A stretch of 64,000 bases of DNA from Futiania mangrovi (lineage in GTDB: Bacteria; Pseudomonadota; Alphaproteobacteria; Futianiales; Futianiaceae). How positions within the stretch are numbered: the stretch's first letter is position 1; each line of letters begins with the position of its first letter. Location: the NCBI RefSeq assembly GCF_024158125.1, contig NZ_JAMZFT010000004.1:62001-126000 (forward strand), written 5' to 3'. Shown here one piece after another: positions 41,905-50,667 of this stretch. The position numbers and the translations under genes were made by a program. Below the pieces are notes generated by a model. That model searched no databases. It saw nothing but the letters and a program-made list of their open reading frames with translations, and was not told the origin of the DNA.

Positions 41905-43548
41905 TTACCCGGAAAACCTGATTCCGCTGCGAACCATCGGTAGGGCGGCCGGTATGGGCTGTCCGATCGCGAGGATCGCGTTGGCCAGATCGGTCTCGGA
42001 GGCTTGGTATTCAGGCGTGGTTCGCACCATTTCGAACAACTCAGCCTTGAGCGCGTCGGAACTGCGAGACTCGGCGGCCGAGAAATCCCAGCTCACCTCA
42101 AGCGCGTCGCGTGCTTGGAAGGCGGCCCAGGTGGTTTCGGCGTAGACCATGACGCCCCTGTTGTTGGGCATCTCGATAGCCATGATGAAACCGGGAATGA
42201 TGCGCGCGGCGCTGTCGTCAAAGGTGGCGACCGTCCCGCCGAGACGTGGCGCGCGCCTGATCGCGACGACCATCTGGTTGTCCAGTTGAACGTCCATCGA
42301 GAACTGTGCCGAGCCGTCGATCTTCGCTGGGGTGTCGAGCCGGCCCTTCTGGTCGACGCCGATCACGCGCCACTCGGACGGGTCCTTGAGTCGCGGTTCG
42401 GCGGGTACGTCGCGCGTTGCGGCAGCGGCTACGAAATCGCCGATCCCTGCCGAATGGCCGGCACCGGAAATGATGCCGTCGCGAAGGATCGGGTTCGACG
42501 GGCGGACACCCCAAGCCTCGGCGGCGGCGCCAATCAACATTTCTCGGGCTGCGGCCGCCGCGGTCCCATACTGCATGAAGGAATTCGCCATCGCCGTCGA
42601 GCCGCCGGTACCTTGCGAGCCGAAGAACAGATTGGCGTAGCGTGCGTTGTCCGCAGGGGCCATCTCGAACCTGATGTCCTGGAGCGACATGTTCAACTCT
42701 TCGGCGATGAGCGCCGAAAGACCGGTGGCCGTGCCCTGGCCGCCTTCGAAATGCTTGATGATGGCGGCGATGGTGCCGTCATCCTGTGCCTTGCGGTCGC
42801 CCAGAAGGCGGTCCGCATCGGGACCGGCGCGGAAGCGCAGGCGGTCTCCGGTCTCGTTGGCCGCGTCCCAGATGACCCCGGCGACGACCTCGGGCGCGGA
42901 CGGGTCGGAGGCTAGCTTGCCGAAGAGACGTCCCATCGCCTCGGCCGTGGGGGCGTAGTCGGAGAGACTTTCGTCCATCGCGAAATCGAAGGACCGGCCG
43001 CCGAAGTCCGTCTTGATCATGCCCGGCTCGACGATTCGCACCCGGATGCCGAGCGGCTCCAACTCGTAGTGGAGAGCCTCGGACAGGCCTTCGACCGCGA
43101 ACTTCGTGCCGTGATACAGCGTGCCGAGCGGGAAGGTGATCTGCCCGCCGATGGAGGAGATGTTGACGATCGTGCCGGAGCGATTGGCCCGCATATGGGG
43201 CAGCACGGCCTTCGTCACCTCGAGGAGCCCGATCACGTTGGTGTCGAACTGGCGACGGATCCGCTCGGTCGAGAAGGCTTCGAGCGCACCATAGGCGCCA
43301 TACCCGGCGTTGTTCAGGAGCACGTCGATCTTGCCGAACCGGGAGATGCCGCCTGCGACGGCGTCCGAAATGGATCCCGCATCGGTGACGTCGAGCCGGG
43401 TGACGAGGACGTTTTCCAGACCGTCAAGCTCGGCTGCGGTAGACGGGTCGCGCATTGTGGCGATCACGGTCCAGCCTTCGGCCTGGAAGCGTTTGGCGGT
43501 TGCCCTGCCGATGCCCGAGGAGGCTCCTGTGATCAGGATGGTTTTCAT
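41905..43548 (-). CDS. In-frame chimera: SDR fused to IorB-like molybdopterin subunit pieces
   Basis: A 547-residue open frame. Residues 1 to about 258 are a nearly complete SDR (TGASSGIG, NNAG, catalytic YHGTK at 145-149, FRAGPDADRLLGDRKAQDD near its normal end). From about 259 to 515 it becomes the interior of an isoquinoline 1-oxidoreductase beta-type molybdopterin subunit (IIKHFEGGQGTATGLSALIAEEL, FFGSQGTGGSTAMANS). The last 30 residues (TDLANAILAIGQPIP) resemble the C-terminal tail of such subunits, with some hundreds of residues missing between. It lacks the Tat/N-terminal part of IorB. It was probably formed by deletions near IS6 remnant 3. The SDR half could be active. Confidence 0.8.
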   Translation of the reverse strand: MKTILITGASSGIGRATAKRFQAEGWTVIATMRDPSTAAELDGLENVLVTRLDVTDAGSISDAVAGGISRFGKIDVLLNNAGYGAYGALEAFSTERIRRQFDTNVIGLLEVTKAVLPHMRANRSGTIVNISSIGGQITFPLGTLYHGTKFAVEGLSEALHYELEPLGIRVRIVEPGMIKTDFGGRSFDFAMDESLSDYAPTAEAMGRLFGKLASDPSAPEVVAGVIWDAANETGDRLRFRAGPDADRLLGDRKAQDDGTIAAIIKHFEGGQGTATGLSALIAEELNMSLQDIRFEMAPADNARYANLFFGSQGTGGSTAMANSFMQYGTAAAAAREMLIGAAAEAWGVRPSNPILRDGIISGAGHSAGIGDFVAAAATRDVPAEPRLKDPSEWRVIGVDQKGRLDTPAKIDGSAQFSMDVQLDNQMVVAIRRAPRLGGTVATFDDSAARIIPGFIMAIEMPNNRGVMVYAETTWAAFQARDALEVSWDFSAAESRSSDALKAELFEMVRTTPEYQASETDLANAILAIGQPIPAALPMVRSGIRFSG

Positions 43549-43561
43549 GGGCTTCTCTCCT

Positions 43562-44104
43562 TCAGGCGTTCAGGTCGAGCATCCGCTCGATGCCGAAGCC
43601 CGACAGCTCCGTCCGGTAGCATTCGGCAATGGCCTCGAGCGCCCACTTCGACGCCGAATAGGTGCCATAGAAGGGGGTGGCGATCCGGCCGATCAGGCTT
43701 GAGGTGTAGAGGACAGTGCCGGCGCCCTGCGCACGCATGTGGGGCAGGGCCGCGCGCATGACTCTCTGCACGCCCATCACGTTCACGTCGAATACTCGTG
43801 CCATGTCCTCGGGCGACATCAGTTCCTGGATGCCGTAGGAGCCGATCCCGGCATTGTTGAAGAGGACATCCAGACCGCCGAGTGCGGCATTGGCCTCGGC
43901 GACGCCCACCTCGGTGCTGGCTGTTTCCGTTATGTCCAGCTCGACGATCCGCGCGCCTGCAGCTTCCAGTTCGGCGACCGTGCCGGCGTTCCTGCCTTGG
44001 CGATTGCGCACGCTGCCCGCAACCGCGTGTCCCTTTTCAAGCAGTGCCAGTGCCGTGGGCCTGCCGAAGCCGCCCCCTATCCCCGTGATCATCACCTTCG
44101 CCAT
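43562..44104 (-). pseudogene. C-terminally truncated SDR
   Basis: A 180-residue SDR N-terminal domain: cofactor motif ITGIGGGFGRPTALALL, FNNAGIGSYG and catalytic YSASKWALEAIAE. It ends after ELSGFGIERMLDLNA, where full-length relatives continue for about 100 residues, so the substrate-binding end is missing. It lies 13 bp upstream of the chimeric SDR gene, and the loss may come from the same rearrangement. It is divergent from an AraC-family regulator at 44261, which probably controlled the SDR genes. Confidence 0.7.
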
Positions 44105-44260
44105 GTTCACCCTGCTCGCTTGTCGGTTTGTCGAGCCTACTTCGACGGCGGCGGCCATTCTTTCCCTATCGCCCAGATTTCTTGCCTGATCCTCCGTCTG
44201 AGGCAATTTTTGTTCAAGCTGGCCGGAAACTTGTGCTAGGCGGTTCGCAGGGAGAGAGCC

Positions 44261-45178
44261 ATGGCAGACACAGGCCTGTTGCATCACGTATCGGCCTTGC
44301 TCGACCGGGAAGGCCCGGCTCAGGGCGCGCTCGCGCACGGGTCGAGCGGCCTGCACTTCCTGCGGTTTTCCGCAGCGACCGGGCAGGATGCGACCGTTTA
44401 CCGGCCCCTTCTCTGCCTCGTGCTGCAGGGCGCCAAGGAGGTGGGCACAAGCGCACGCACCTTGCGCATCGCCGACGGGCAATCGCTGGTCGTCACCCAT
44501 GCGGTTCCGGTCGTCTCCCGCATCACCGAGGCCACGCCCGACCGCCCATATGTCGCGCTCGTTTTCCCGATCGATCTCGACCTCATGCGCGGGCTCGCCG
44601 CCGACGTGACGCCCAAATCCGGCGGGAGCCCGAAAGATCCGTTCTCGATATCGCTCTGCCAGGCCGATCTGGAACTGGAGGAGGCGCTTCTGCGCTATCT
44701 GCGGCACTGCGACAGCGAAAATGCGCGCCGCCTGCTGGCGCCGATCACAGCCCGGGAAATCCATGCCCGGCTCTTGTTGGGGCCGCATGCCGAGCCGCTT
44801 CGGAAACTCCTCTGGCACGAAACGACGGCCAGCCGAATCTTCCAGGCCACGCGCGAGATCCAGTCGGATCTCGCCCGACCGATCTCTGTCGGGGACCTCG
44901 CGCAGCGGGCGGGCATGAGCAGTTCGGCCTTCTTCGAACACTTTAAGGCGGTGACGGGCACGTCGCCGCTGCAATACCAGAAGGACCTGCGCCTGCTCCG
45001 CGCGCGTGATGTGCTGCGGAGCACGAACGAGAAGATCTCCGGAATCGCGTTCGCGGTCGGGTATGAAAGCCCAGCCCAGTTCTCGCGGGAATACGCCCGG
45101 AAGTTCGGTGTGCCGCCAAGGCAGGACAGAGGGAGTCGTCAGAGGAAAACCGTTGAGACCACCATGCGGCGTCCATAG
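44261..45178 (+). CDS. AraC family transcriptional regulator with IS-derived C-terminus
   Basis: The 305-residue protein has an AraC-type N-terminal effector domain (YRPLLCLVLQGAKEVGTS) and two C-terminal helix-turn-helix motifs (ISVGDLAQRAGMSSSAFFEHF and KISGIAFAVGYESPAQFSREY). A GGGAGAGAG ribosome site precedes the ATG. The last dozen residues are encoded by the terminal sequence of IS6 remnant 4 (from 45137), so the natural end has been replaced. It is divergent from the truncated SDR across 156 bp and probably regulated those SDR genes. Confidence 0.9.
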   Translation: MADTGLLHHVSALLDREGPAQGALAHGSSGLHFLRFSAATGQDATVYRPLLCLVLQGAKEVGTSARTLRIADGQSLVVTHAVPVVSRITEATPDRPYVALVFPIDLDLMRGLAADVTPKSGGSPKDPFSISLCQADLELEEALLRYLRHCDSENARRLLAPITAREIHARLLLGPHAEPLRKLLWHETTASRIFQATREIQSDLARPISVGDLAQRAGMSSSAFFEHFKAVTGTSPLQYQKDLRLLRARDVLRSTNEKISGIAFAVGYESPAQFSREYARKFGVPPRQDRGSRQRKTVETTMRRP

Positions 45179-45211
45179 CCATCGGTGGATGGCCAGCCTC
45201 TTCCGCCGCGT
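45137..45211 (+). pseudogene. IS6-family remnant 4 (left end only)
   Basis: CGTCAGAGGAAAACCGTTG and the following ATCGGTGGATGGCCAGCCTC match the left ends of remnants 2 and 3. The element is cut after about 75 bp where MITE-like copy 2 begins. It overlaps the 3' end of the AraC gene. Confidence 0.65.
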
Positions 45212-45364
45212 TGTCAGAGGAAAATCATTTGATATCCGGCAGCCGGGTCACCGGTGGGTTCCAGCGGCGCTACGGAAGATAGTTCTTTCCTCAGATGAGT
45301 GAGTTATTGGGCTCAAGCCAGAAGCCAAGGCTCCAAGCGCCACTCTCGGTTCATTCCTCTGACA
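45212..45364 (+). mobile_element. MITE-like element, copy 2
   Basis: A 153-bp element with the same inverted termini (TGTCAGAGG/CCTCTGACA) and the same interior as 34145-34296. It appears inserted in, or recombined onto, IS6 remnant 4 and ends 9 bp from the stop of the next AraC gene. No gene inside. Confidence 0.65.
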
Positions 45365-45372
45365 ATACCGGC

Positions 45373-46503
45373 TCATGGCTTGATGCCTCCATCTTCCGGA
45401 GAGCGGGTGGCAGAGCCGGCTCGCCAGGCGCCGGGGGATTGCCCGGTCGCACCCTTGAAGGCGCGGCTGAAGGCAGACTCGGAGGCATACCCGACCTCCT
45501 CTGCAATCGCGGCGATCTTGCTGCCGGTCTTGATCAGCAGACGCGAGGCGATCTGCATCCGCCAGAGCGAAAGATAGCGCATCGGCGCGCATCCGAGACG
45601 CCGTGAGAACCGCTCCGCCAGAGCCGTCCGCGAGACACCGCACTGCGCGGCAAGCGCCGCCAGCCTCCAAGCATGGGCCGGGCGGGTGTGCAGAAGCGAC
45701 AGGGCGCGGGACAGGACGGGGTCTTGCAGGGCCCGGAGCCAGCCCTTCTCGTCAGGCGAGGGCTGCGCCGCGGTGAGCCGCAAGACCTCGAGGAACATCA
45801 GCTCGCTCAAGGTGAGGCGCAGGGCGTCTCCACCCGGGCGGCGCACCTGAAATTCCGCGAGCGCAAGCTCGATGAGCCGAGGCAGGGGTCCCTCGTCCTC
45901 GACGGCATCTGCGCGCACGTGCAGCAGGGCTGGCAGCGCCCCAAGCAGCGGATTGAAGGGTACCCGGTCGCACCCCAGGTAGCCGCAAATGAACCGCGTC
46001 GTGATCGTTGGGCCCGTCCCTTCCTCGACGACGAACGGCAGCTTTCCCGCCGCCATCTGGCCCAGAAAGCGAACTGTCTCGGACCCTGAAAACTCCGGCG
46101 TCCGATCGGGTTCGGCCAGAAGGGAATAGGCGTCGCCATGCGCCATGACGAGAACGTCGCCTGCCCGGAACCTGACCGGCGTTTGCCCGGAAACGCAGGC
46201 CCAACCGCCGCCTTCGAGGATGACGTGATAGGAGATGACGTCGCGCGCCCGCGGCAGGATCTGCGCGGCAAATTCGCGTGCCTGCGGCACCTCGACCCCC
46301 CAGTTCTGCCGCGCCTCCACAAGGAAGAACAGCGCACCGGTGAGCCGGATCGAACGCAGTACATCGGACAGCGGATCGGACGCCGGGACAGCAGCGCCGG
46401 GCGGAGGGCGGGCTTTCGCGGCGGGTGCCGCGATAGGGAGGGGGGCGCGTTTTCCGGACGATCCGGCAGAAGATACGGATGCCCGGCCATGGGGCTGAGC
46501 CAT
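45373..46503 (-). CDS. AraC family transcriptional regulator (cupin sensor)
   Basis: The 376-residue regulator has a low-complexity N-terminus, a cupin-type sensor domain (YHVILEGGGWACV and the FRAGDVLVMAHGDAYSLL beta-strands) and a C-terminal double helix-turn-helix (WRLAALAAQCGVSRTALAERF and KIAAIAEEVGYASESAFSRAF). It belongs to the AraC-cupin subgroup that often controls adjacent oxidoreductases or efflux genes. It is divergent from the methyltransferase gene across 66 bp. The 3' end borders MITE-like copy 2. Confidence 0.92.
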   Translation of the reverse strand: MAQPHGRASVSSAGSSGKRAPLPIAAPAAKARPPPGAAVPASDPLSDVLRSIRLTGALFFLVEARQNWGVEVPQAREFAAQILPRARDVISYHVILEGGGWACVSGQTPVRFRAGDVLVMAHGDAYSLLAEPDRTPEFSGSETVRFLGQMAAGKLPFVVEEGTGPTITTRFICGYLGCDRVPFNPLLGALPALLHVRADAVEDEGPLPRLIELALAEFQVRRPGGDALRLTLSELMFLEVLRLTAAQPSPDEKGWLRALQDPVLSRALSLLHTRPAHAWRLAALAAQCGVSRTALAERFSRRLGCAPMRYLSLWRMQIASRLLIKTGSKIAAIAEEVGYASESAFSRAFKGATGQSPGAWRAGSATRSPEDGGIKP

Positions 46504-46569
46504 GCGTCAGTCTACACTGATATTCCATTTTGCACCATGGACGGTCCCACGGACCGGGGAGGCGCAGGC

Positions 46570-47370
46570 ATGACCCTACAGCGGCAACCGACCAATCCGG
46601 CGGAGGTCTACGAGCACTGCTTCGTGCCGGCCTTGTTTGCGCAATGGGGGCCCGTCACCGCGGCGGCAGCCCGCATCGGTCCGGGCGATCATGTGCTGGA
46701 CGTGGCATGTGGGACCGGTGTCCTTGCCGGCGCGGCCGCGGAACGGGCCGGGCCGCGGGGGACGGTCGTCGGACTGGACGTCAATCCGCAGATGCTTGCC
46801 GTTGCGCGCGCCAGCCAGCGGCCCGTCGAGTGGGTCGAGGCGCCGGCGGAGGCCCTGCCGTTCGCCGATGCCACCTTCGATGCCGTGGTCAGCCAGTTCG
46901 GCCTGATGTTCTTCGACGACCGGGCCGGCGCTCTCCGCGAGATGAGGCGGGTTGCACGGCCGCGCGGCCGGATTGCGGTGACGGTGTGCGACAACATCAG
47001 GCACTCGGCAGGCTACAGCGCCTTCGCGCAACTGCTCGACCGGCTGTTCGGACGCGGGGTGGGGGATGCGTTCCGCGCGCCCTTTGCCCTCGGCGACGCG
47101 GAGGTGCTCAAGCGCCTGGCGACCGAGGCAGGCTTGCCGGGAGCTGCGGTCGCGCGCCGGAGCGGGGACGTCAGCTTCCCGTCGGTCGCGTCCCTGGTGT
47201 CGACAGAGCGCGCCTGTGCCTGGACCCTTGGAGGGATCCTCGACGAGGGCCAGTTCGAGCACCTTCTGGAAGCTGCGGAAACCGAACTCGCACCCTTCGC
47301 GCGGGAGGACGGCAGCATCGTCTTCGAGATGCCCGCACTGATCCTGACGGCGCGGATGGACGGACCGTGA
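46570..47370 (+). CDS. Class I SAM-dependent methyltransferase
   Basis: The 266-residue protein has the SAM-binding motif VLDVACGTGVLAGAAAERAG, post-I acidic GLDVNPQMLAVAR, and motif II DAVVSQFGLMFFDD. It falls in the UbiE/methyltransferase_11 type group. GGGGAGG lies 7 nt before the ATG at 46570. It is divergent from the AraC-cupin gene, which may regulate it. Acceptor substrate unknown. Confidence 0.9.
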   Translation: MTLQRQPTNPAEVYEHCFVPALFAQWGPVTAAAARIGPGDHVLDVACGTGVLAGAAAERAGPRGTVVGLDVNPQMLAVARASQRPVEWVEAPAEALPFADATFDAVVSQFGLMFFDDRAGALREMRRVARPRGRIAVTVCDNIRHSAGYSAFAQLLDRLFGRGVGDAFRAPFALGDAEVLKRLATEAGLPGAAVARRSGDVSFPSVASLVSTERACAWTLGGILDEGQFEHLLEAAETELAPFAREDGSIVFEMPALILTARMDGP

Positions 47371-47490
47371 GGTGGTACCCGGCGCGTGCCGATCGGTTCA
47401 GGCCGGGAGGAGTCGGGCCGGAAATTCCGAGGCGCAGCACCAGAAGCATGAGGCCCAGGGCCCGTATCTGCAGGCCGATGTGCGCCCGCA

Positions 47491-48120
47491 TCACTCATCC
47501 GGCCGACTCTCCACCATGGCGGGTCTGCGGGAGAAGGTCGCCGACCAGTCCGACAGCACCGGGCACCGGGCGCGCCACGCGGTGCTGAAGCGGAAGTCGA
47601 TGTACTCCAGGGCGCATCCGGCGACGATCTGTTCCAGGCGCAGCGGCCCCTCGACGATGCGATCCGCAATCCCTTCGAGGTGATCCAGGCAGCGCTCGAT
47701 GCGCTGGCTCTGCTTGGCGATCGTCTCGTCGCTGCGGGCGCCGTCGGGCCGTATGATCTCCATGCGGTAATGCAGGCACGCCTCCGTCAGGCCGAGCAGG
47801 AGCGCGATGCGCGTGGCCTGCGCATCGTCATCCCCGGGCAGCATCGAGGGCCGGCCGGACAAGCGATCGAAACAGGCGAATATCACGCGGCTGTCGTAGT
47901 AGGCCGTGTCGCCTCCGACGATCAGCGTCGGGATCTGCCGCAGCGGGTTGAGCCGGTCGATGAACTCGGCCGTGTAGATGTTGAGGACCTCATACCTGAA
48001 GGGGATGCCCAGCTCGCGCCCCAGCACCAGCGCCATGCGCGCAAAGGGCGAGGTCGGGCCGCCATAGAGCACCATGTCGGGACACTTCGGGTTGTTGCCT
48101 GAGCGGCTCGTGGCGTTCAT
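47491..48120 (-). CDS. Glutathione S-transferase family protein
   Basis: The 209-residue protein has a thioredoxin-fold N-terminal domain (VLYGGPTSPFARMALVLGREL, with the Ser/Pro typical of bacterial GSTs, and the cis-Pro segment LRQIPTLIV followed by YDSRVI) and an all-helical C-terminal domain. The ATG at 48120 is chosen as the family-like start; 20 further in-frame codons upstream look non-coding. A glutathione-conjugating or dehalogenating role is possible but unproven. Confidence 0.9.
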   Translation of the reverse strand: MNATSRSGNNPKCPDMVLYGGPTSPFARMALVLGRELGIPFRYEVLNIYTAEFIDRLNPLRQIPTLIVGGDTAYYDSRVIFACFDRLSGRPSMLPGDDDAQATRIALLLGLTEACLHYRMEIIRPDGARSDETIAKQSQRIERCLDHLEGIADRIVEGPLRLEQIVAGCALEYIDFRFSTAWRARCPVLSDWSATFSRRPAMVESRPDE

Positions 48121-48231
48121 GCGTGTTCTCTCACTCTGCTTCGGGCAGGCAATTCGGGGGGCGCGACGGCGCCGCGCCACCCCACCGGAGCGGCCGCTCC
48201 CCCGCAGCGGGAACGGCCGGCGGGAGGCAAA

Positions 48232-48945
48232 TTACCTGAGGGCCGCCTTGAGGGCCTTGGCCGCTTCCACCGCACCCGTCGTGTCCGAGTGCACGCAGAT
48301 GACATCGAAATCGATCTTGATGTCGTGGCCATCGAGGGTGTCGACGACGCCTTCCTCTACTGCCTTCATGCAACGGGCGATCACCTGCTCCGTGGTGACC
48401 TTGGGCGGCTGGCGCATGATGATCAGGCGCCCGTCGCCCGCGTATGGCAGGTCTGCGTACAGTTCTGCGACGAAGCCGACGCCGCGCGATGTGTAGACCT
48501 TCTCGTGCAGGGTGTTCGCCATGCCGTAAAGCGGCACCCCGAAAACCTCGGCAGCGTCGGCCACTGCGTTCGCAACCTCCTCGTCGCGGGCCGCGACCCC
48601 GTACAGGGCCCCATGCGGCTTGATGTGGTTGAGCGGCATCCCGTGCATGTCCAGGAAGCCCTTCAGCGCCGAAACCTGGTAAATGATGATGTCGCGCAGC
48701 TCCTCGCGTTCGATCTTCATCTCCCGCCGTCCCCAGCCCTGCGGGTCCGGGTAGGAGGGATGCGCGCCGACCAGGACGCCGTTTTCCTTTGCCAGCCTGA
48801 CCGTCCGGTGCATGACGACAGGATCGGAGGCATGGAAGCCGCAGGCCACATTGGCGATGTCGATGTGCTTCATCATTTCCGCATCGTCGCAGACCGAATA
48901 GATCGCGAACCCTTCGCCCATGTCGCAATTTATCTTGGGGTGCAT
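48232..48945 (-). CDS. LamB/YcsF family (5-oxoprolinase subunit A-like) protein
   Basis: The 237-residue protein has INCDMGEGFAIY, ANVACGFHASDPVVM, VGAHPSYPD and IKPHGALYG, the conserved signature of PxpA/LamB-YcsF enzymes. PxpA works with PxpB and PxpC to hydrolyse 5-oxoproline. Neither partner is adjacent here, so it is an orphan or acts on another lactam. The 204-bp region upstream (48946-49149) separates it from the exosortase operon and holds nothing recognisable. Confidence 0.9.
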   Translation of the reverse strand: MHPKINCDMGEGFAIYSVCDDAEMMKHIDIANVACGFHASDPVVMHRTVRLAKENGVLVGAHPSYPDPQGWGRREMKIEREELRDIIIYQVSALKGFLDMHGMPLNHIKPHGALYGVAARDEEVANAVADAAEVFGVPLYGMANTLHEKVYTSRGVGFVAELYADLPYAGDGRLIIMRQPPKVTTEQVIARCMKAVEEGVVDTLDGHDIKIDFDVICVHSDTTGAVEAAKALKAALR

Positions 48946-49149
48946 TGTGAACTCCTTCGGTGGATGTTGCGCAAAAGAACGCGCTCGCGCCGATTTCTGT
49001 TCATGCGCGCAAACACGGCCAGAAGGGGATATTACGATTTTTCAGCCGAACCGCATTGACGGATAGAAGGCGGTTGAAAGCGACAGAAGATCGGTTCGGC
49101 AGGCGGTGCCATGTGTGGACGGCCGCGACGATGCCATGGCGGCCGGGTG

Positions 49150-50667
49150 TCAGTGTGTTCCGCGCCGGGCCATGAAGGCTGAGGCGAACTCTAGGAGTAC
49201 GGCGTCGGGCAGCGGGGCCGTTCCTTCGTGTGCGACGACGAGGACGCCCGCCACGGGATGCGCACCCGCCAGCAGGCGTAGCGTGCGTTCCGCGGCAAGC
49301 GCCCGGCGGGAAGGCACGCTCTCGCCGTCGACGTGGAGAAAGGTGTCTGCGAACACCATGCGCGGCCCTTCGGTCTGATCGAGCACAACGGTCTCGCCCT
49401 GAAAGCAATAGCCGCCACCGCACACGCGGCGCGGCCGGCGCTCCTTGATCCACCAGAAGGCGTCTGGCGCGAGGTCGAGCGCCGCGCCCGCAACCTTTGC
49501 GCCGCGGCGCGCCGCCAGCGCCTGGAAGACCAGGACTCTTTGCCCGCCTTGCTCATAGACGGCCGCCTGGGTTGCGTCTGCATGCGGCGCGGCCGGGCTC
49601 CAGTCCTGCGGGCCGGTCACCTTCTCCCATCCGCCCACGCTTTGCGGCGCGGAAATGGAGGGGATGGCGGCGGCCGTCAGGCCCGGTGCCGGCCACGCGT
49701 GCGTCACGACGATCGCGGCGGCGGCGGCGGCGCCAGCCAGCGCGACCGCGCGGCGCGGACGCGCAACGCCTGCCTCGCGCACCGGCACGGTATCGCCTGC
49801 CTGGTCGCGCATGCGATAGGCCGCGGCAAGGAGCAGCGCGAGAATGACCGCCAGAACCGCCCACCCCACGCCGCGATGGGCGGAGATGTCCATCACCGCG
49901 CCCTGCCAGTGATTGTAAAGGACGATCAGGTTCACCCTTATGCCGTTCGCTACAATGGCCGCGACGGCCGCCGCCGCAGTCAGCGCCGCGGTCTTCAACA
50001 CCGTACGAAACAGCAGCAGGCCGAGCGTCAGGCCAACGAAGGACGTCGCGAGCAATTCTCCCAGGCCGGCGCAGGCAGCGACCACGGCATAGGGCTGACC
50101 CGCCACGGTGATGTTCAGGCCGTCGCGTACCGTCTCCAGTCCGGCGAGTGCGCTACCCTGCGCGACGAACCAGGCCGTAAGCGATGTCAGCGCCGGCAGC
50201 AATTGCTGGCCTGTCGGAACCAGAAAGACCACGAGCAGCAAGGGCGGCAGCGCCGCCCGGAAGGCATGCGGACCCAATCCCGCGTGCAGCACGCCGACCG
50301 CCATGCCGGCGAGCGCAAGGTGGCGGCCCTCGGCAATGCCGGCGAGGTCCGCAACGCTCCAACCTGCGGCGCACGCGATCGTCAAGGCGACGCCTGTCAG
50401 GCTGCCCGAGGGCGGTTCCTGCAGGATCCGCCCTCGCCGGTCCCACAAGATGTACAGCAGCGTGGGCAACACGAGGAAGCCATGGTTGTAGGTCTCGTTC
50501 GCCGCCCAGATGCGCACCATGTCGGCCGCGGTCGCTGCGTGGGCCGCCAGCAGGCTGACGAGTGCCAGCGCGAGGCCCGCACGTACCATCCCCCATCCGG
50601 GTGCGTATGCGGCCTGCGGTGTTGCCGCGAGGCTTCCGGAGGTTCCTGCGGGATGCGCCCGGCTCAT
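49150..50667 (-). CDS. Exosortase fused to EpsI-like domain
   Basis: A 505-residue membrane protein. Residues 30-290 form the eight-helix exosortase core with the presumed catalytic Cys199 in VAACAGLGELLA, Arg244 in NGIRVNLIVLYNH and His264 in SAHRGVGW. An upstream HGFLVLPTLLYILW motif is also typical. After another helix, residues 320-505 match the EpsI/DUF3485 type domain (PQSVGGWEKVTG, and CGGGYCFQGE with two Cys). Exosortases cleave C-terminal sorting signals at the inner membrane. The ATG overlaps the sterol-desaturase stop by 4 bp. The fusion resembles the XrtD-like arrangement, but the family is not certain. Confidence 0.92.
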   Translation of the reverse strand: MSRAHPAGTSGSLAATPQAAYAPGWGMVRAGLALALVSLLAAHAATAADMVRIWAANETYNHGFLVLPTLLYILWDRRGRILQEPPSGSLTGVALTIACAAGWSVADLAGIAEGRHLALAGMAVGVLHAGLGPHAFRAALPPLLLVVFLVPTGQQLLPALTSLTAWFVAQGSALAGLETVRDGLNITVAGQPYAVVAACAGLGELLATSFVGLTLGLLLFRTVLKTAALTAAAAVAAIVANGIRVNLIVLYNHWQGAVMDISAHRGVGWAVLAVILALLLAAAYRMRDQAGDTVPVREAGVARPRRAVALAGAAAAAAIVVTHAWPAPGLTAAAIPSISAPQSVGGWEKVTGPQDWSPAAPHADATQAAVYEQGGQRVLVFQALAARRGAKVAGAALDLAPDAFWWIKERRPRRVCGGGYCFQGETVVLDQTEGPRMVFADTFLHVDGESVPSRRALAAERTLRLLAGAHPVAGVLVVAHEGTAPLPDAVLLEFASAFMARRGTH

